A stretch of 64,000 bases of DNA, taken from the NCBI GenBank assembly GCA_022393335.1, contig JAJEKB010021331.1, positions 1,112,249-1,176,248 of the forward strand. Reading direction: 5' to 3'. Below the pieces are notes generated by a model. The model searched no databases. It was not told the origin of the DNA and saw nothing but the letters and a program-made list of their open reading frames with translations. The translations under genes were made by a program, and so were the position numbers. This DNA comes from Macrotrachela quadricornifera. Taxonomy: Eukaryota; Rotifera; Eurotatoria; Philodinida; Philodinidae. Every line of letters starts with the position of its first letter. Within the stretch, counting starts at the first letter, position 1. This document shows positions 47,558 to 58,667 of this stretch, one piece after another.

Positions 47558-48658
47558 TTATTTGTTAGTTGCAATGGTGAGAGGAACTCGTAAAAGAGTA
47601 TTAAACTCTTTCACCCAGTCAACAGATATACGACCATGGATACGACCTTGACGAGTAAAGAATGAGACTGGGGAATGAGATGGATGTATATAAACAGAAT
47701 TATGCCATACACCTGGGTAAATATATAGACCATAACCTTCGCTTATATAAAAAGCAGTTAAATGATCTGGTGTAATATCATCACCCACAGCTGGAGCCAA
47801 AGTAGAAATGAATGGTTTACCATTGGTAGGAAAGAACAACTGGCCACCATCAGGATGATAATCAGAAGACCAAATGAAAACAGATGAAATATCCGATGGC
47901 TCGCTTATTTTTGAGTTCGATAATGATGCAGATTGCGATGGTAAGTTTCCATACCCAAGTAAATAGTGATTAGAATCAGTAGCAATAGCATGGTTTTTGC
48001 CATATAAACGATCTTCTTCCCAATAAATCTCCATTGATCCTTCAGTTGTTCCAGCTTCATTTCCTGTATTTGGGTCAAGTGCCCTCCATCCTTTTGTAGG
48101 CCAGGGAACTATATCAAATTTGCCGTTTTGTATAGTAACATCATCCGGAGAAGTAATCAAATAGCCAATATCCTTTAACGACTCATTTGTTGCTTTCACT
48201 ATGGGTATATTTTTCACTTTTACATCAGGAGGAATTATTGGATTTAAATAATTTTCTTTACTGATTCCACTCATTCTACTAAAATAAAATAACAAAAAAA
48301 TCATAAAATGTGAATATATATAAACACTTTGTTCACTAAGGTGAGATCACACGAATACAGAAAATCAATTTCCACAATACTTACCAAAATAGAATAATGA
48401 AAATATTAACACAATGATTATTATTATGGATTTTGTTGTTTCTCGTTTGCTTTTAACTCTATTTGCTTTAGCTTTAAAAATCGAGAATAAAAATATATAT
48501 GATTGTGTAAGAAAAAAAACAGGTGGATCATTTCACATCGTTTTATTGATTATGCTTTTGCTGCACCAAAGTGACTAATTCTTTTGGTGCAATTTGTTTG
48601 TCATTCTATGAAGCATATGTATAAGTATATTTACCTCGATCTATATCAGATACTTGAC
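47558..48658 (-). CDS. membrane-anchored ureidoglycolate-lyase (AllA)-like protein, 5' end unseen
   Basis: Exons on the minus strand: 48658-48635 (24 nt), 48471-48381 and 48278-47558, with introns of 163 and 102 bp and frame kept. Exon B encodes a basic KANRVKSKRETTKS then a helix IIIIIVLIFSLFYF, so this is a type II membrane protein. The large exon resembles the AllA cupin family: NGKFDIVPWPTKGWRAL, EGSMEIYW, HPDGGQLFFPTNGKPFISTL, then YISEGYGLYIYPGVWHNSVY, with the family's H..G.Q.F.P and GVWH blocks in order. AllA enzymes release urea from ureidoglycolate in purine breakdown; whether this anchored form is active is unknown. If translation began at the internal ATG (48274) a soluble 238-residue protein would result. 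The first exon should lie above 48700, where a transposon-like end is found. Confidence 0.65.
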
Positions 48659-49630
48659 CTGGAAAAGAAAACGTATTATGTAAAGAGCTGGCGAAAAAAC
48701 TTTTGGAATGCCCTATGTAAATAATATTCATGGACGAGTCAAAAGTCCCAACAAACAGAATAGAAATCATGATTCCTTGTAGTAACTTTTTAATTCATCA
48801 TAGTATGCATCCTGCAGTGTTTAGGTGTCGCTCCAGGCATACAAAGTAAAACGTTCTTTGATGGTTCTTTTTGTGAGAATCGAATTTCTATTATTTAAGA
48901 GAGACTGTATAAGGGGATCGAGCATCTCCATTTTGGTGCTCTACAAAATGACCGATTCAATTTTTTATTTTATCGATTCCATAACAAAAAAATTTTCTTG
49001 AAGTCTGATTGGTTGTTTCTTTCAGCCAATCAGAATTAGGGCTGATACTTTATCTAAAAAATAAAGTAACGTAAAGTAATGTAATATTTTGAGATTAAGT
49101 TTATTCTTGATTGATAAACTCATTATCATTCATGGATAAGATTACCATATATAAGTTTATTTTAAATCACTTCTCTATTAAGTAAGGAGAAAATAACACG
49201 AATAGCGTGGATTTATGCGATCTCCTGGGTTGCTTCACTATAGAAAGTCTTCCACAGTTTGTTTCTGTTTTTCAACCACAGTAACTGAGATGACATAGCG
49301 TATCCTTGTCTTCTTTAATATTCTTCACTATGGTATTAGAATCGGTTGATTTTCTTCTCCTTCTTTTTCTACTTGATCAATTTTTTGGTGTATCCTTATA
49401 CTACGGATTTATTAGTTACCAACATCTTCTTTGCATAACTCGCACACATAGCCTTTCTGTTCTCTGATCACCATTGCACATAACTTCATAACTATTTTAT
49501 TCTTATAGCTATAGCACTTTTTATGGATAAATTTTCAGATTCAAACTTCGTCTTATAGTTTTTCAATGCATCCATTGCCGAAGATTGAAAATACAGTGAA
49601 ACAGTGATAAGTATATTCGTTGCCTTTCTA
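48659..49630. other. upstream flank with a solitary transposon-like end
   Basis: At about 48689-48719 the sequence read on the minus strand is TA-CATAGGGCATTCCAAAAG, very like the CTTAGGGCATACCAAAAG end of the TA family, but no partner end was found. Otherwise no gene. Confidence 0.45.
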
Positions 49631-49820
49631 GGGGTCCTGAAATCTGACTGACTGTCCTCTCCGAGTTGCTGGAATCTGATTGGCTACTTCTCCAGAGATC
49701 CTCAAATTGGATTTACTGCCCTGATTGTGGTGCTGAAATATGATTGGCTGATTTTCAAGAAGTTCTGAGATCAAATTAGCTCCTTTTCTAGCGCTACTGA
49801 AATCTGATTATCTGAATGCG
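49631..49820. repeat. 32-bp tandem repeat containing CTGAAATCTGATTGGCTG
   Basis: Six diverged units. Each has an 18-base core near CTGAAATCTGATTGGCTG and a 14-base variable spacer ending G..., e.g. CTTCTCCAGAGATC. ATTGG is the inverse of a CCAAT box. Isolated cores occur at 49003-49017 and near 39048. Confidence 0.7.
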
Positions 49821-49865
49821 TCGTTGCGGATAAACACGCAAATAAACAGTCAATTTCGGGACTTA

Positions 49866-50490
49866 CGAGGGAATCACCCGAGGTGTAACCCCCCGTTTTC
49901 ATTGATTCATATCTCAATTAGTTGAGTATATTAAGGTAGTAAAAAGCCGAAAGGGATTTTTTCCCCAATCCTCTTCCTTCAAAAGTTATGGCCCTTTTAT
50001 TGCGTTTTTGACCCATTCCTATGTAGTTATCAAAAAAATCAAACTAACGAATTTCGATCTGAAACTTTGCTCACACATGGGTCTTATGACCCTAAGAACA
50101 TTCTGAAAGTTTCAACTCAAAATAATGTTCCTTCCTCGAGATATTGAAATTCTAAGCGAACTCAGTTATTGCGATTTATCACTGATAAGTCCATTTTTCT
50201 TCAAAAATTCAATATCTCAAGAAAGGAACATTATTTTGAGTTGAAACTTTCAGAATGTTCTTAGGGTCATAAGACCCATGTGTGAGCAAAGTTTCAGATC
50301 GAAATTCGTTAGTTTGATTTTTTTGATAACTACATAGGAATGGGTCAAAAACGCAATAAAAGGGCCATAACTTTTGAAGGAAGAGGATTGGGGAAAAAAT
50401 CCCTTTCGGCTTTTTACTACCTTAATATACTCAACTAATTGAGATATGAATCAATGAAAACGGGGGGTTACACCTCGGGTGGTTCCCTCG
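49866..50490. mobile_element. 0.62-kb foldback element, copy C
   Basis: A 625-bp, nearly perfect hairpin flanked by TTA (49863-49865 and 50491-50493). It begins CGAGGGAATCACCCGAGGTG; the right end is ..CACCTCGGGTGGTTCCCTCG. The arms (about 290 bp) differ by only a handful of bases, so it is either the youngest copy or the one best kept by gene conversion. The centre is near 50178. Inner motifs include AGTAAAAAGCC, TTTCGATCTGAAACTTTGC and TTTCAACTCAAAATAATGTT, shared in diverged form with the other copies. No coding content. Confidence 0.88.
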
Positions 50491-50805
50491 TTAGTGCCTG
50501 ACTGTTACGGTCAAGGAGATATTAATTTCTCAATTTTTATTATTTTTTCCGCTTACTTGGTAGAGAAGTGACTTAACACATTCAATGCGATTTCTTCTAC
50601 CGATTATTTATCGTTCGCTTCTCCTCACCATCACTTCATGAGTCATGCTTTTGTCATTAAAGGTGAAATTCCTTACGTTATTCTTTCGTTCTTTAAAATT
50701 CACAGATAGCACACGTAAAGAGGAAAAATTCCAAGATTTTCTATCTCTACCTTGTCTCTCTACCTTTTCATATATAAAAGTAATCGAAACTCTGCACTTG
50801 TTCAC

Positions 50806-52439
50806 ATGTCGTTCGAAGAATCTAAAACCGAAGAAAGCGTTAATTCATCTAATGAAGTGAGCTCGTTGGATGATGATTTCGTTAGAACGGATCTGGAGTC
50901 TGGAAATTCCGACGAAGAAGATGTTGATGACGGATTAGATTTGCCAGTATGGAGTGAAATACAATCGGAGTCTAAAATGCAGAATTCATGGAAGATTATG
51001 GACTCGACCAAGAGGTCACTTCTGCATCAAGAGATAATATAATTCTGCCTATCGATTGCTATCGCCATTTCGGCACAGACGAAATTATTGAACTGATGGT
51101 TCACAAAACTAATCCGTACGTGGAGCAATACTTGCAAATACATACTATTCGCAGACGATCAAAAATTCATCAATGGAAATTAACCAATGATGTAGAGATG
51201 CTCAAGTTTCTTGGAGTTATTATCGAGATGAGACTAGTGCAAATGCCGAAATTAGAATACTACTGGAATAACAGTCATATATATGGATCCGAGATCATTC
51301 GAGATACAATGGCAAGAGATAGGTTTGAATTTCTCCTCGAATGCTAGCATTTTTCGGATAACAATAAGTACCACTCGAATCAAGATAGACTGCTCAAGTT
51401 GAAACCACTTTTGGATTTACTTAAAGCCAGATTTTCATCTGTATATATTCCTGGTGCAGTTGTTACAATCGACGATTAAACAATACATACTTGGAAAAGC
51501 GCACAAATATGAGGTAAAGATGTACAAGCTAGCGGATATACGTGGAATTATTTGTTCTATATTGGTGAGCAAGATCCAATGACAGGTCTTGAACATGCTG
51601 AGACAATAGTGATGAATTTATTGAGTGGTCTTCCGGGATGCTATCGAACTGTGGTAGCCGATAACTTCTTTACTAGTATTTCTCTAGCAAAAAGTTTGTT
51701 GACACACAATACATAGCTTATTGGAACATTGAGAAGAAATCATGCCGCATCCGGAAAAGAATTTCTTCAAAAAAAGCTCAAGCGTGGCGAAGCGTACAAA
51801 TTTCAAAATCAGGAAGGCATATAACCGATTATGTGGAAAAACAAAAAAGATGTTTTAATGATTTCCACAAGACCTTCGCATTCAGCAGATGTAGTTGACA
51901 TTGGGAAAACAAATTTTCAAAATGAGTCAGTAATGAAGCCAAAAGTTGTAGTAGATTATAACAAAAGGAAACAAGGCACTGCTTTATCTGATCAACTATC
52001 AGCCTATTATACATGCCTCAGACGATCTTTAAAATGGTACCGAAAGATGACATTTGAATTGATTTTTGGGATGACTGTAGTGAATAGTTATTCGGTATAC
52101 AAGGAAAACTATTCTATAAATAATATGACCATCCTGAAGTTTTGTGAAAGTGTTGTGAGATCTTTATTGCTCGATATACCATTTGAGAATCTGAAGCCTG
52201 CGGCGAGACAACGGTCAACAAGTCAAACGAAACGCAAACTTGCTGATCACAAGCTGGAAGAGAGAGAAGAATCTTCTCGCGATGTATGGAGACGCTGTGC
52301 TGGCTGCTACGAGAAAATAAGGCAATAACAATCAAGAGAAACAAGTAATGAAAGTGCAAAGAAAGTTAAGACTTTTTGTTCCAATTGTGACAAGTTCTAT
52401 TGTCTAGGTTGCTTTAACGAGAAACATCATTCTGCATAA
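50806..52439 (+). pseudogene. piggyBac transposase, decayed full-length copy
   Basis: Begins MSFEESKTEESVNSSNEVSS with an acidic leader, as in piggyBac enzymes; a frameshift near 51000 leads into CYRHFGTDEIIELMVHKTNP and EMLKFLGVIIEMRLVQMPKL. The catalytic region shows VTIDD (first Asp), VVADNFFTSISLAKSLL (second Asp) and DYNKRKQGTALSDQLSAYYT with SLKWYRK (third). The C-terminal Cys-rich domain reads FCSNCDKFYCLGCFNEKHH. Stops at 51345-51347, about 51477, 51510, 51714 and 51823, and at 52326-52328, break it; sequence after the first Asp also looks shortened. It directly precedes the innexin remnant, so it may have inserted into that gene. Clear TTAA-bounded ends were not identified. Confidence 0.85.
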
Positions 52440-52517
52440 TAAATGGTTAAGGAGAGGCTCGAGAAAATATATGATAAATCACACACAACCTTTTAACCGA
52501 ATGAAAAAAGCAAAAAG

Positions 52518-53147
52518 AGTGAACAAAATCCGAAATATGCTATTGCAATGCTTAAATATTATTTTCATTCTTTTACACCAAAACGTCCACCATTTCCACT
52601 AAATATATCAGCATGTTATCGATGTGGTAAACATCGTGGTAATTATCTTTTTACAGTTTAATTTCTTACTCGTTTAATGTATCTTGCCAATTCAATTTTA
52701 CAATTATTTTTCCTCAATAGTCTTCATGGACATCGAGGCAATGCTTGATTTCTCAATTGGGATATTATTCGAAGTATTCTACTTAATAATAATTCTTTAT
52801 ATTATTCACCTTATTTTCTTCGTGTAACACTTTGTGATATACCAATACGTGAATTTGATAATATTCATCGTTATACAGTTTAATGTCTTCTACCAATTAA
52901 TATTCTTAGTTTTATTGTTCTACTTACTCAAATTGGAAAGACTACTCGAATCAAGTATATAAAACATATTTTATTAACAGATGATAATCGAAATATAATT
53001 CAATCATTTACTGAACAATATCTTACCTATGGTGGACTTATTTTGCTTCATTTATTTAGCCATAATTCAAATAAACTTCAAGCAATTGAAATCGTTCAAG
53101 CATTAATGGAAAATTACAAAAAACAAAGAATTGAGCGATTAGAATAA
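52518..53147 (+). pseudogene. innexin gap-junction protein, C-terminal part, three stops
   Basis: A single frame of 210 codons. It contains KYYFHSFTPKRPPFPLNISA, then LMYLANSILQLFFLNSLHGH, then YFLRVTLCDIPIREFDNIHRY and CLLPINIL. The run RVTLCD..IRE..N.HRYTV.C.LPIN is the hallmark second half of innexins (invertebrate gap-junction subunits), around the second extracellular loop and fourth membrane helix. It ends SHNSNKLQAIEIVQALMENY before the stop. In-frame stops sit at 52659-52661, 52746-52748 (a conserved Trp position) and 52881-52883. The membrane stretch after LPINIL looks shortened. The frame is otherwise unshifted, so loss is recent or the stops are sequence errors. The N-terminal half, including the YYQW signature, is missing; piggyBac sequence lies there instead. 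Confidence 0.82.
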
Positions 53148-53326
53148 AATCATGTTTTTCTTTTCTATCTATATATAGCATTCAAATATTTTAGGTATTT
53201 GTTTTTAGTTTGTTTACATAAGGGTAGATTTATGTGGCCAATTTTCAATAATAAAATTAAACTAACTTACTTTAGAGTTCATACTTTGTCGGTAAATAGG
53301 GCTCGATGAGTCTACAAAAGTTCTGA

Positions 53327-53818
53327 CGAGGGAACATATCCAGGTGTCAAATCGCTTTTCGATCGAGCATATNNNNNNNNNNNNNNNNNNNNNNNNNNNN
53401 NNNNNNNNNNNNNNNNNNNNNNNNNNNNNNNNNNNNNNNNNNNNNNNNNNNNNNNNNNNNNNNNNNNNNNNNNNNNNNNNNNNNNNNNNNNNNNNNNNNN
53501 NNNNNNNNNNNNNNNNNNNNNNNNNNNNNNNNNNNNNNNNNNNNNNNNNNNNNNNNNNNNNNNNNNNNNNNNNNNNNNNNNNNNNNNNNNNNNNNNNNNN
53601 NNNNNNNNNNNNNNNNNNNNNNNNNNNNNNNNNNNNNNNNNNNNNNNNNNNNNNNNNNNNNNNNNNNNNNNNNNNNNNNNNNNNNNNNNNNNNNNNNNNN
53701 NNNNNNNNNNNNNNNNNNNNNNNNNNNNNNNNNNNNNNNNNNNNNNNNNNNNNNNNNNNNNNNNNNNNNNNNATATGCTCGATCGAAAAGCGATTTGACA
53801 CCTGGATATGTTCCCTCG
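53327..53818. mobile_element. foldback element, copy D, with gap
   Basis: Starts CGAGGGAACATATCCAGGTG and ends with the exact inverse; 46 bases on each side of the 400-N gap are perfectly complementary. TGA flanks both ends (53324-53326, 53819-53821). The termini match copies A-C, so this is a family member whose interior was not assembled. Confidence 0.75.
53373..53772. other. assembly gap of 400 N inside a hairpin
   Basis: Exactly 400 Ns, the same size as the gap at 32106, so a placeholder. Contig ends stop at the complementary words CGATCGAGCATAT and ATATGCTCGATCG, as expected when an assembler fails in a palindrome. Confidence 0.85.
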
Positions 53819-53859
53819 TGAGAGATTATACTTTCATAGACTCTTCTCTACGAATAACT

Positions 53860-54128
53860 CCTGTTTTCCTAAAGCTTTGTCCTATAGTGAGAAATTCTGT
53901 CTGTAAAAGAACCTCGTGATAGTTAAAATATGTTGAAAGTTTCAGTCAAAATGTTTGCTTTCTTTTCAAGATATTAGATATACAAAAATTGATTATATAA
54001 TCTTTATTATCTTAAAGAGAAATCCACCATTGTGAGGGAACCTTTCAGCATACTTTCACTATCGTGAGATTCTTTTACGGAGAAAATTTTAGACAGAAAT
54101 TGCTCACTATAGGACAAAGATTTTCGCG
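53860..54128. repeat. inverted repeat carrying the foldback family motif
   Basis: CTTTGTCCTATAGTGAGAAA (from about 53874) returns inverted near 54095-54118, with arms of about 85 bases. GTTGAAAGTTTCAGTCAAAA followed by a CTTTTCAAGATATTAG word (53933-53985) matches the inner motif of copies A-C, so this is probably a degraded relative of the 0.62-kb foldbacks. Confidence 0.6.
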
Positions 54129-55886
54129 TTAGAAAAATAACCTATGAATATCGTTTGCTGAAAACAATTTATTGAAAACTCCATGAATATTTCTTTGTAC
54201 TTTGATATGATCTTTTATTGTATTGTATTTCTATCTTTTGACCTGTTTGCATTCAGCTGTACAGAATGATTTTCAGTCTATTAGATTTTACATGATGTTA
54301 GATTTATTAAGTGCGAAAATAGTGCTTAACAACTGTCTTTGTTCTATTGCTGATATAAAATAAACCCATCGACATCAATATTGAAATCAACATACTAATA
54401 CTGATTCTTTAAATATCTTATATCGTGATAAAAAAAATTTGAATAGAAGGATTATTGATAGGGATAACGACTTCCGATTTTGTAACAGAAAATGTACTAT
54501 TATTTATCTAATTATTCCGTGTCAGAATGATGATGATAATAGTGAGTTATTATTAGTCAGTCACTCAATGCATGATCCAATAAGTATAAATAACTCAAAT
54601 TTTTGATAGATAAAGGTTTTATATGTTACTGGTATACTTTAATTGAGGATAACGTATCTGCGTTGAATACTTTTCAATTCATACTCATATACTATTATTG
54701 AAAAATATTGACAAGTTTTAATTAACAAAAATTTAATATTTTTATTTCGCAGAGTATTCAGTGTTGTCAAAACTATTTTTTATAATGAATACTTCTATAT
54801 TTTAAAGTTCTGTAGAAAATAGTAAAATATTTCTTCAAACAATATCTATAGAATATCTTATATACGGAAAAACTTGTTAGCTCTTTCATAGCCTTTATTT
54901 TATGTTTAAATCGAATAGCAGAAGATAAAAGATTACAGTATTTACTCTAATATTATTTTATTCATATTTCAAGTACGACATCTCCGAAACAATGGCTCAC
55001 GATCTAAATCAAATAGTAGAGAATAGAAGTCCATAATGTTCACTCAAATATTCTTTGTTTATCCATTTTGTGTGCTATGTATCTGATGAAATGAAGTAAA
55101 AGAAAAGTTTGATTGATCAAACTGAAATTTTCAAGGATGACGATTATCATTTTATATTGAACATTTCCTAAAATTTTTCATCAAATCTCCCTTCGCTTTC
55201 GAATGAAGACAAAATATCCCTTCGACATTTCTTATCCTATCACATTACACAAATTAGATTTACATCCTCATTTTCGAAGTACCATAAAAAATGTGTTATG
55301 ATGCTTATTTCTACACGTTTTCTCGACAAAATGTGTGATCATTCGAATTTTCTTGTAACACAGAAATCTTCGATGGTAACATAGAATAGTTCCGACGATG
55401 GTGTAACGCACCTGTTGAGATAAGAATAAGAGAGAAGCATGCTTTCGATCGAGTCTCAATTGAGTGTCATTACGAAAATAAATTATTCTTCATTCCTCTT
55501 TCTATTTTATAATATTTAACTAGTTTCGAAAACTAAGTTAATATTTATCTAAAAAATGTATGATAATAATAAGAGAGATCTCATTTTTCTTCTATGAAAA
55601 ATATCTTTATTTTAATCAACGGAAATCAAAATAGAGAGAAAAAATAAATTGTGTAACATATTGAAATTATTGAAACAATATTTAAACACATATGCTATTT
55701 TAATATTATTTTTGTGACATTGCAAAAAATGTTTTTTTTTTGTTTGTTTCCTTTTTAACAGTAAATATAAAATGTGCATTATCTTGTTAGAAAAATAAAA
55801 TTATTTTTAAGATTTTTACAAAAAAAAATCCAAACATTTTTATTACATTAATTAAAATAAAGTAGGAAAAAAACATTTTTGAATCT
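54129..55886. other. AT-rich intergenic DNA before the FG-GAP gene
   Basis: No gene seen over 1.7 kb; the promoter of the FG-GAP gene must lie in its last part, but no convincing TATA box stands out from the AT-rich background. Confidence 0.5.
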
Positions 55887-57486
55887 ATGGAAACAAATCC
55901 TAATCAAAGATCGAATGAATTATCAACAAATATGTTTGTATCTTTTATTCTAATAAATAAAATCTGAAAATAATTTTTAGAAATGAATCTATTAAAAGAA
56001 AAAAATTCTTATGGATTATTTTTGGAATTATTCTTAGTATATTAATTATTTCATCTATTGTTATTCCAACAACTATTATTTTAAGAAAAAATAAAATTGA
56101 ATCAACAACTACAACAAGAGAAATAACAGAACTAACAACATTAACAACAACAACAACAACAACAACAAGTAATATTTCACTATATTCCTATACAAATGAT
56201 TTATAATCAATCTTAAACTATTCATTTTCTATCAATTATTTAATAAGAATGTATCATTTGAAGTTCCTCATGTGTGTATATATAGAATTGAATATCGATT
56301 ATCTCTCATCAATATTTTAATTTATCATAAAATGTCACTTCTAACATTTCATATTGTAAATAATTACTTTATTCTATCTAGATTATACGACAAAAGGATG
56401 AATAATATAGAATATTTCTAACATATTAAAAAAAATGTTTGTTTGTTAATAGGTGAATGCATGAAAATATATTCAATATACAAGACAAGTTTATCTAATT
56501 CCAATTTATTTTCTATGGTATTAGATTATGTTAATGATGATGATAAACTTGATATAATTGTTGCAGATTTCGAAAGTAATAAAGTCAATATTCTTTTTAA
56601 TACTGGAAATGGTATATTTATCAGTCAAACAATAGATTTGAAATTTTCTAGACCAGGATCAATAACAACTGGTGATATCAATGGAGATAATAAACTTGAT
56701 ATTATTCTTGTGAATTCTCAAAATGAAAAAATCAATATTCTCATTAATATCGGAAATAACACATTTCAACAAATAATTGATTTAGATGATGACGTTGGAT
56801 TTATCATAACTACAGGAGATATAAATAACGATAAACAGGATGAAATTATTACCAATTGTCGATATGACCATTGCATCAATATTATTTTTTATACAGATGA
56901 TGGAATTTTTGCTAAACCAATAACATATGATACAGAAGATGATGTTTTTTTTATAACAACATCTGATTTGAATGATGATAATAGTCTTGATATCATTGTT
57001 ATATGTATGACTAGAAACACAATTAATATTTTCTTTAATAATCGAGATGGAACATTTACAGATTATATTAGTATTTTAACTGATAATCAACCAAACACAA
57101 TAGTGACAATTGATATTAATGATGATAATAAAATCGATCTTATTATTACACATATGGGAGGAAGCAATTTTGGAGTTTATCTCAATCAAGGAAATGGAAT
57201 GTTTAATAGTCCAACGATCTCTAAACCTTATTTAAGACCGAGATTAATAGCAGTTGGTCATGTCAATATCGACGATAAACCTGATATCATTGTCGGAAAT
57301 TCTCTTTATGATAATATTATTATTTTTTTTAATAATGGTAATAATACATTTTCTAATCAACAAGTTTATCCAATTGGCATTTTTCCATCGTTTATTGCAC
57401 TAGCTGATATTAATAACAATAATCAATCATATATTATTATAGGCAATACTTCGAGTATTAATATTATATCTATTCATTGTAATTGA
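55887..57486 (+). CDS. single-pass membrane protein with Thr stalk and seven FG-GAP repeats
   Basis: Three exons: 55887-55933, 55981-56168 and 56453-57486 (introns 47 and 284 bp, both GT-AG), 422 codons. The first intron is phase 2; the second is phase 1. A short cytosolic tail with SIKRKK precedes a membrane helix (about residues 23-46, FLWIIFGIILSILIISSIVI), then a Thr-rich stalk to about residue 78 encoded by ACA repeats. From about 90, seven blades follow the pattern D.N.D...DII......I....N.G.G.F, for example TTGDINGDNKLDIILVNSQN and VTIDINDDNKIDLIITHMGG: FG-GAP/VCBS repeats with Ca-binding D.N.D...D loops, as in integrin-alpha propellers. Likely an extracellular seven-bladed propeller. 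AATAAA at 57490-57495 may be the poly(A) signal. The plan parallels the NHL gene at 25.6-35.2 kb. No lesions seen. Confidence 0.82.
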
Positions 57487-58454
57487 TTAAATAAACTATC
57501 ATCATAAGAGAAACAATCGTTACTTTTACTTATCAAAAATATATTCTCAAATTGAAATACAATAGATCTATCTCTTGTTTAATATTGTATTATATACAAC
57601 AAAAAATAAATTAATGAGAGCCGGTAAAAGTAGCAATAAATCGAGAGATTTAAGTTTTTGTTAATTTATTTGCAAAGCTATCGATTTGATCTACAAGTAA
57701 AACAACGATTTAAGTTTGATTAAAGAAAAATAAAAATATGAAGAAATTTATGATATATCAATATTGATTAATTTAATATCGAGAAAATTGAAATAAATGA
57801 AAAATCCCATTGAATATTATTATATCAATAATGAAAATTGATTATTCTAAATGTTATTTTCAAATAAAATTTACTATTTAGATTTTCTTTTTATCATCGT
57901 ATGTTTCTATACATATTCTCTGCAATAAAGACTATAGGCTTGAAAATTTTGGGTTATATTCACTGTATGGTAAGGATTTATCGATCAAATTTTGAATGAA
58001 TTTCGATTAACTATAAGGGAAAATAAACGAGTTTTGTTAGAACGACTAAGACTTTTCACTCTGTTTGAGTTGACTTGCTTTTTTCTCCGCATCATAATCA
58101 ATGATGCACTGATATCATTCAAACAGAATCGGCAAAAAAAAGACGAATGTTGAGTCAAAATAATAAAAATAAATAAATTTTTTGTACGTTTTTTTTCGAA
58201 TTGTTTTCATTTTTGATTAAAACTCACTCAAAATGTTTTTTCATAGTTCGAAACATATAAGAAAGAGAAATGAATTCTTGCTGATATGCCACTTTTTTTA
58301 TTGAAAAACTATCATAGGTGATTTGACCATACTAAGAAGAAATTTTTGTCTACATATCAAGATTTAATATAAATTAAATCCTATCCACTTGTTGAGTTAC
58401 GTTCAACTTTCTTAACTTTGAATTTTTATTGACTATTTAACAAATACTTCGTGC
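57487..58454. other. intergenic, nothing recognised
   Basis: AT-rich; no supportable gene. It separates the FG-GAP gene from the minus-strand ADP-ribosyltransferase fragment. Confidence 0.5.
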
Positions 58455-58667
58455 TCATTTCGATATTGAGAGATAAAAACTATCTGTCGTTATTGAAGTG
58501 TACACAGGCCAGACAATCTTAGTTCTAATAGCTTGTTTATACTCGTTAAGTATATCATCGGACAGATTTATACAACGATAGAGAATCTGCTCTCGATAAA
58601 CTGGATTTTCATTAAGATGATTGAACAATAGCCGACGGAATGGATAAAGTAATTCGAGTTTACTCAT
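58455..58667 (-). pseudogene. ADP-ribosyltransferase (ART) fragment
   Basis: A 70-codon frame reading LLYPFRRLLFNHLNENPVYR, then LYRCINLSDDIL, then TKIVWPVYTSITTDSF. This is the pattern around the first two elements of the R-S-E active site of animal arginine-type ADP-ribosyltransferases (LYRG.NL...; WP.FTST), with the usual Gly after the Arg replaced by Cys and the STS triad altered to TSI. No E.E block follows in frame; a stop ends it at 58455. Upstream on the same strand (58757-58960) a frame with YTVYRCFNLS may be another piece of the same or a duplicated copy. Assignment rests on pattern memory. Confidence 0.5.

Noticed and set aside
50608..50860. Opposing short frames before the piggyBac copy
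   Set aside because: Shadows of the decayed transposase leader and its 5' flank.
53262..53919. Mirror-image frames spanning the second N gap on both strands
   Set aside because: Same cause: a palindrome plus unknown bases.
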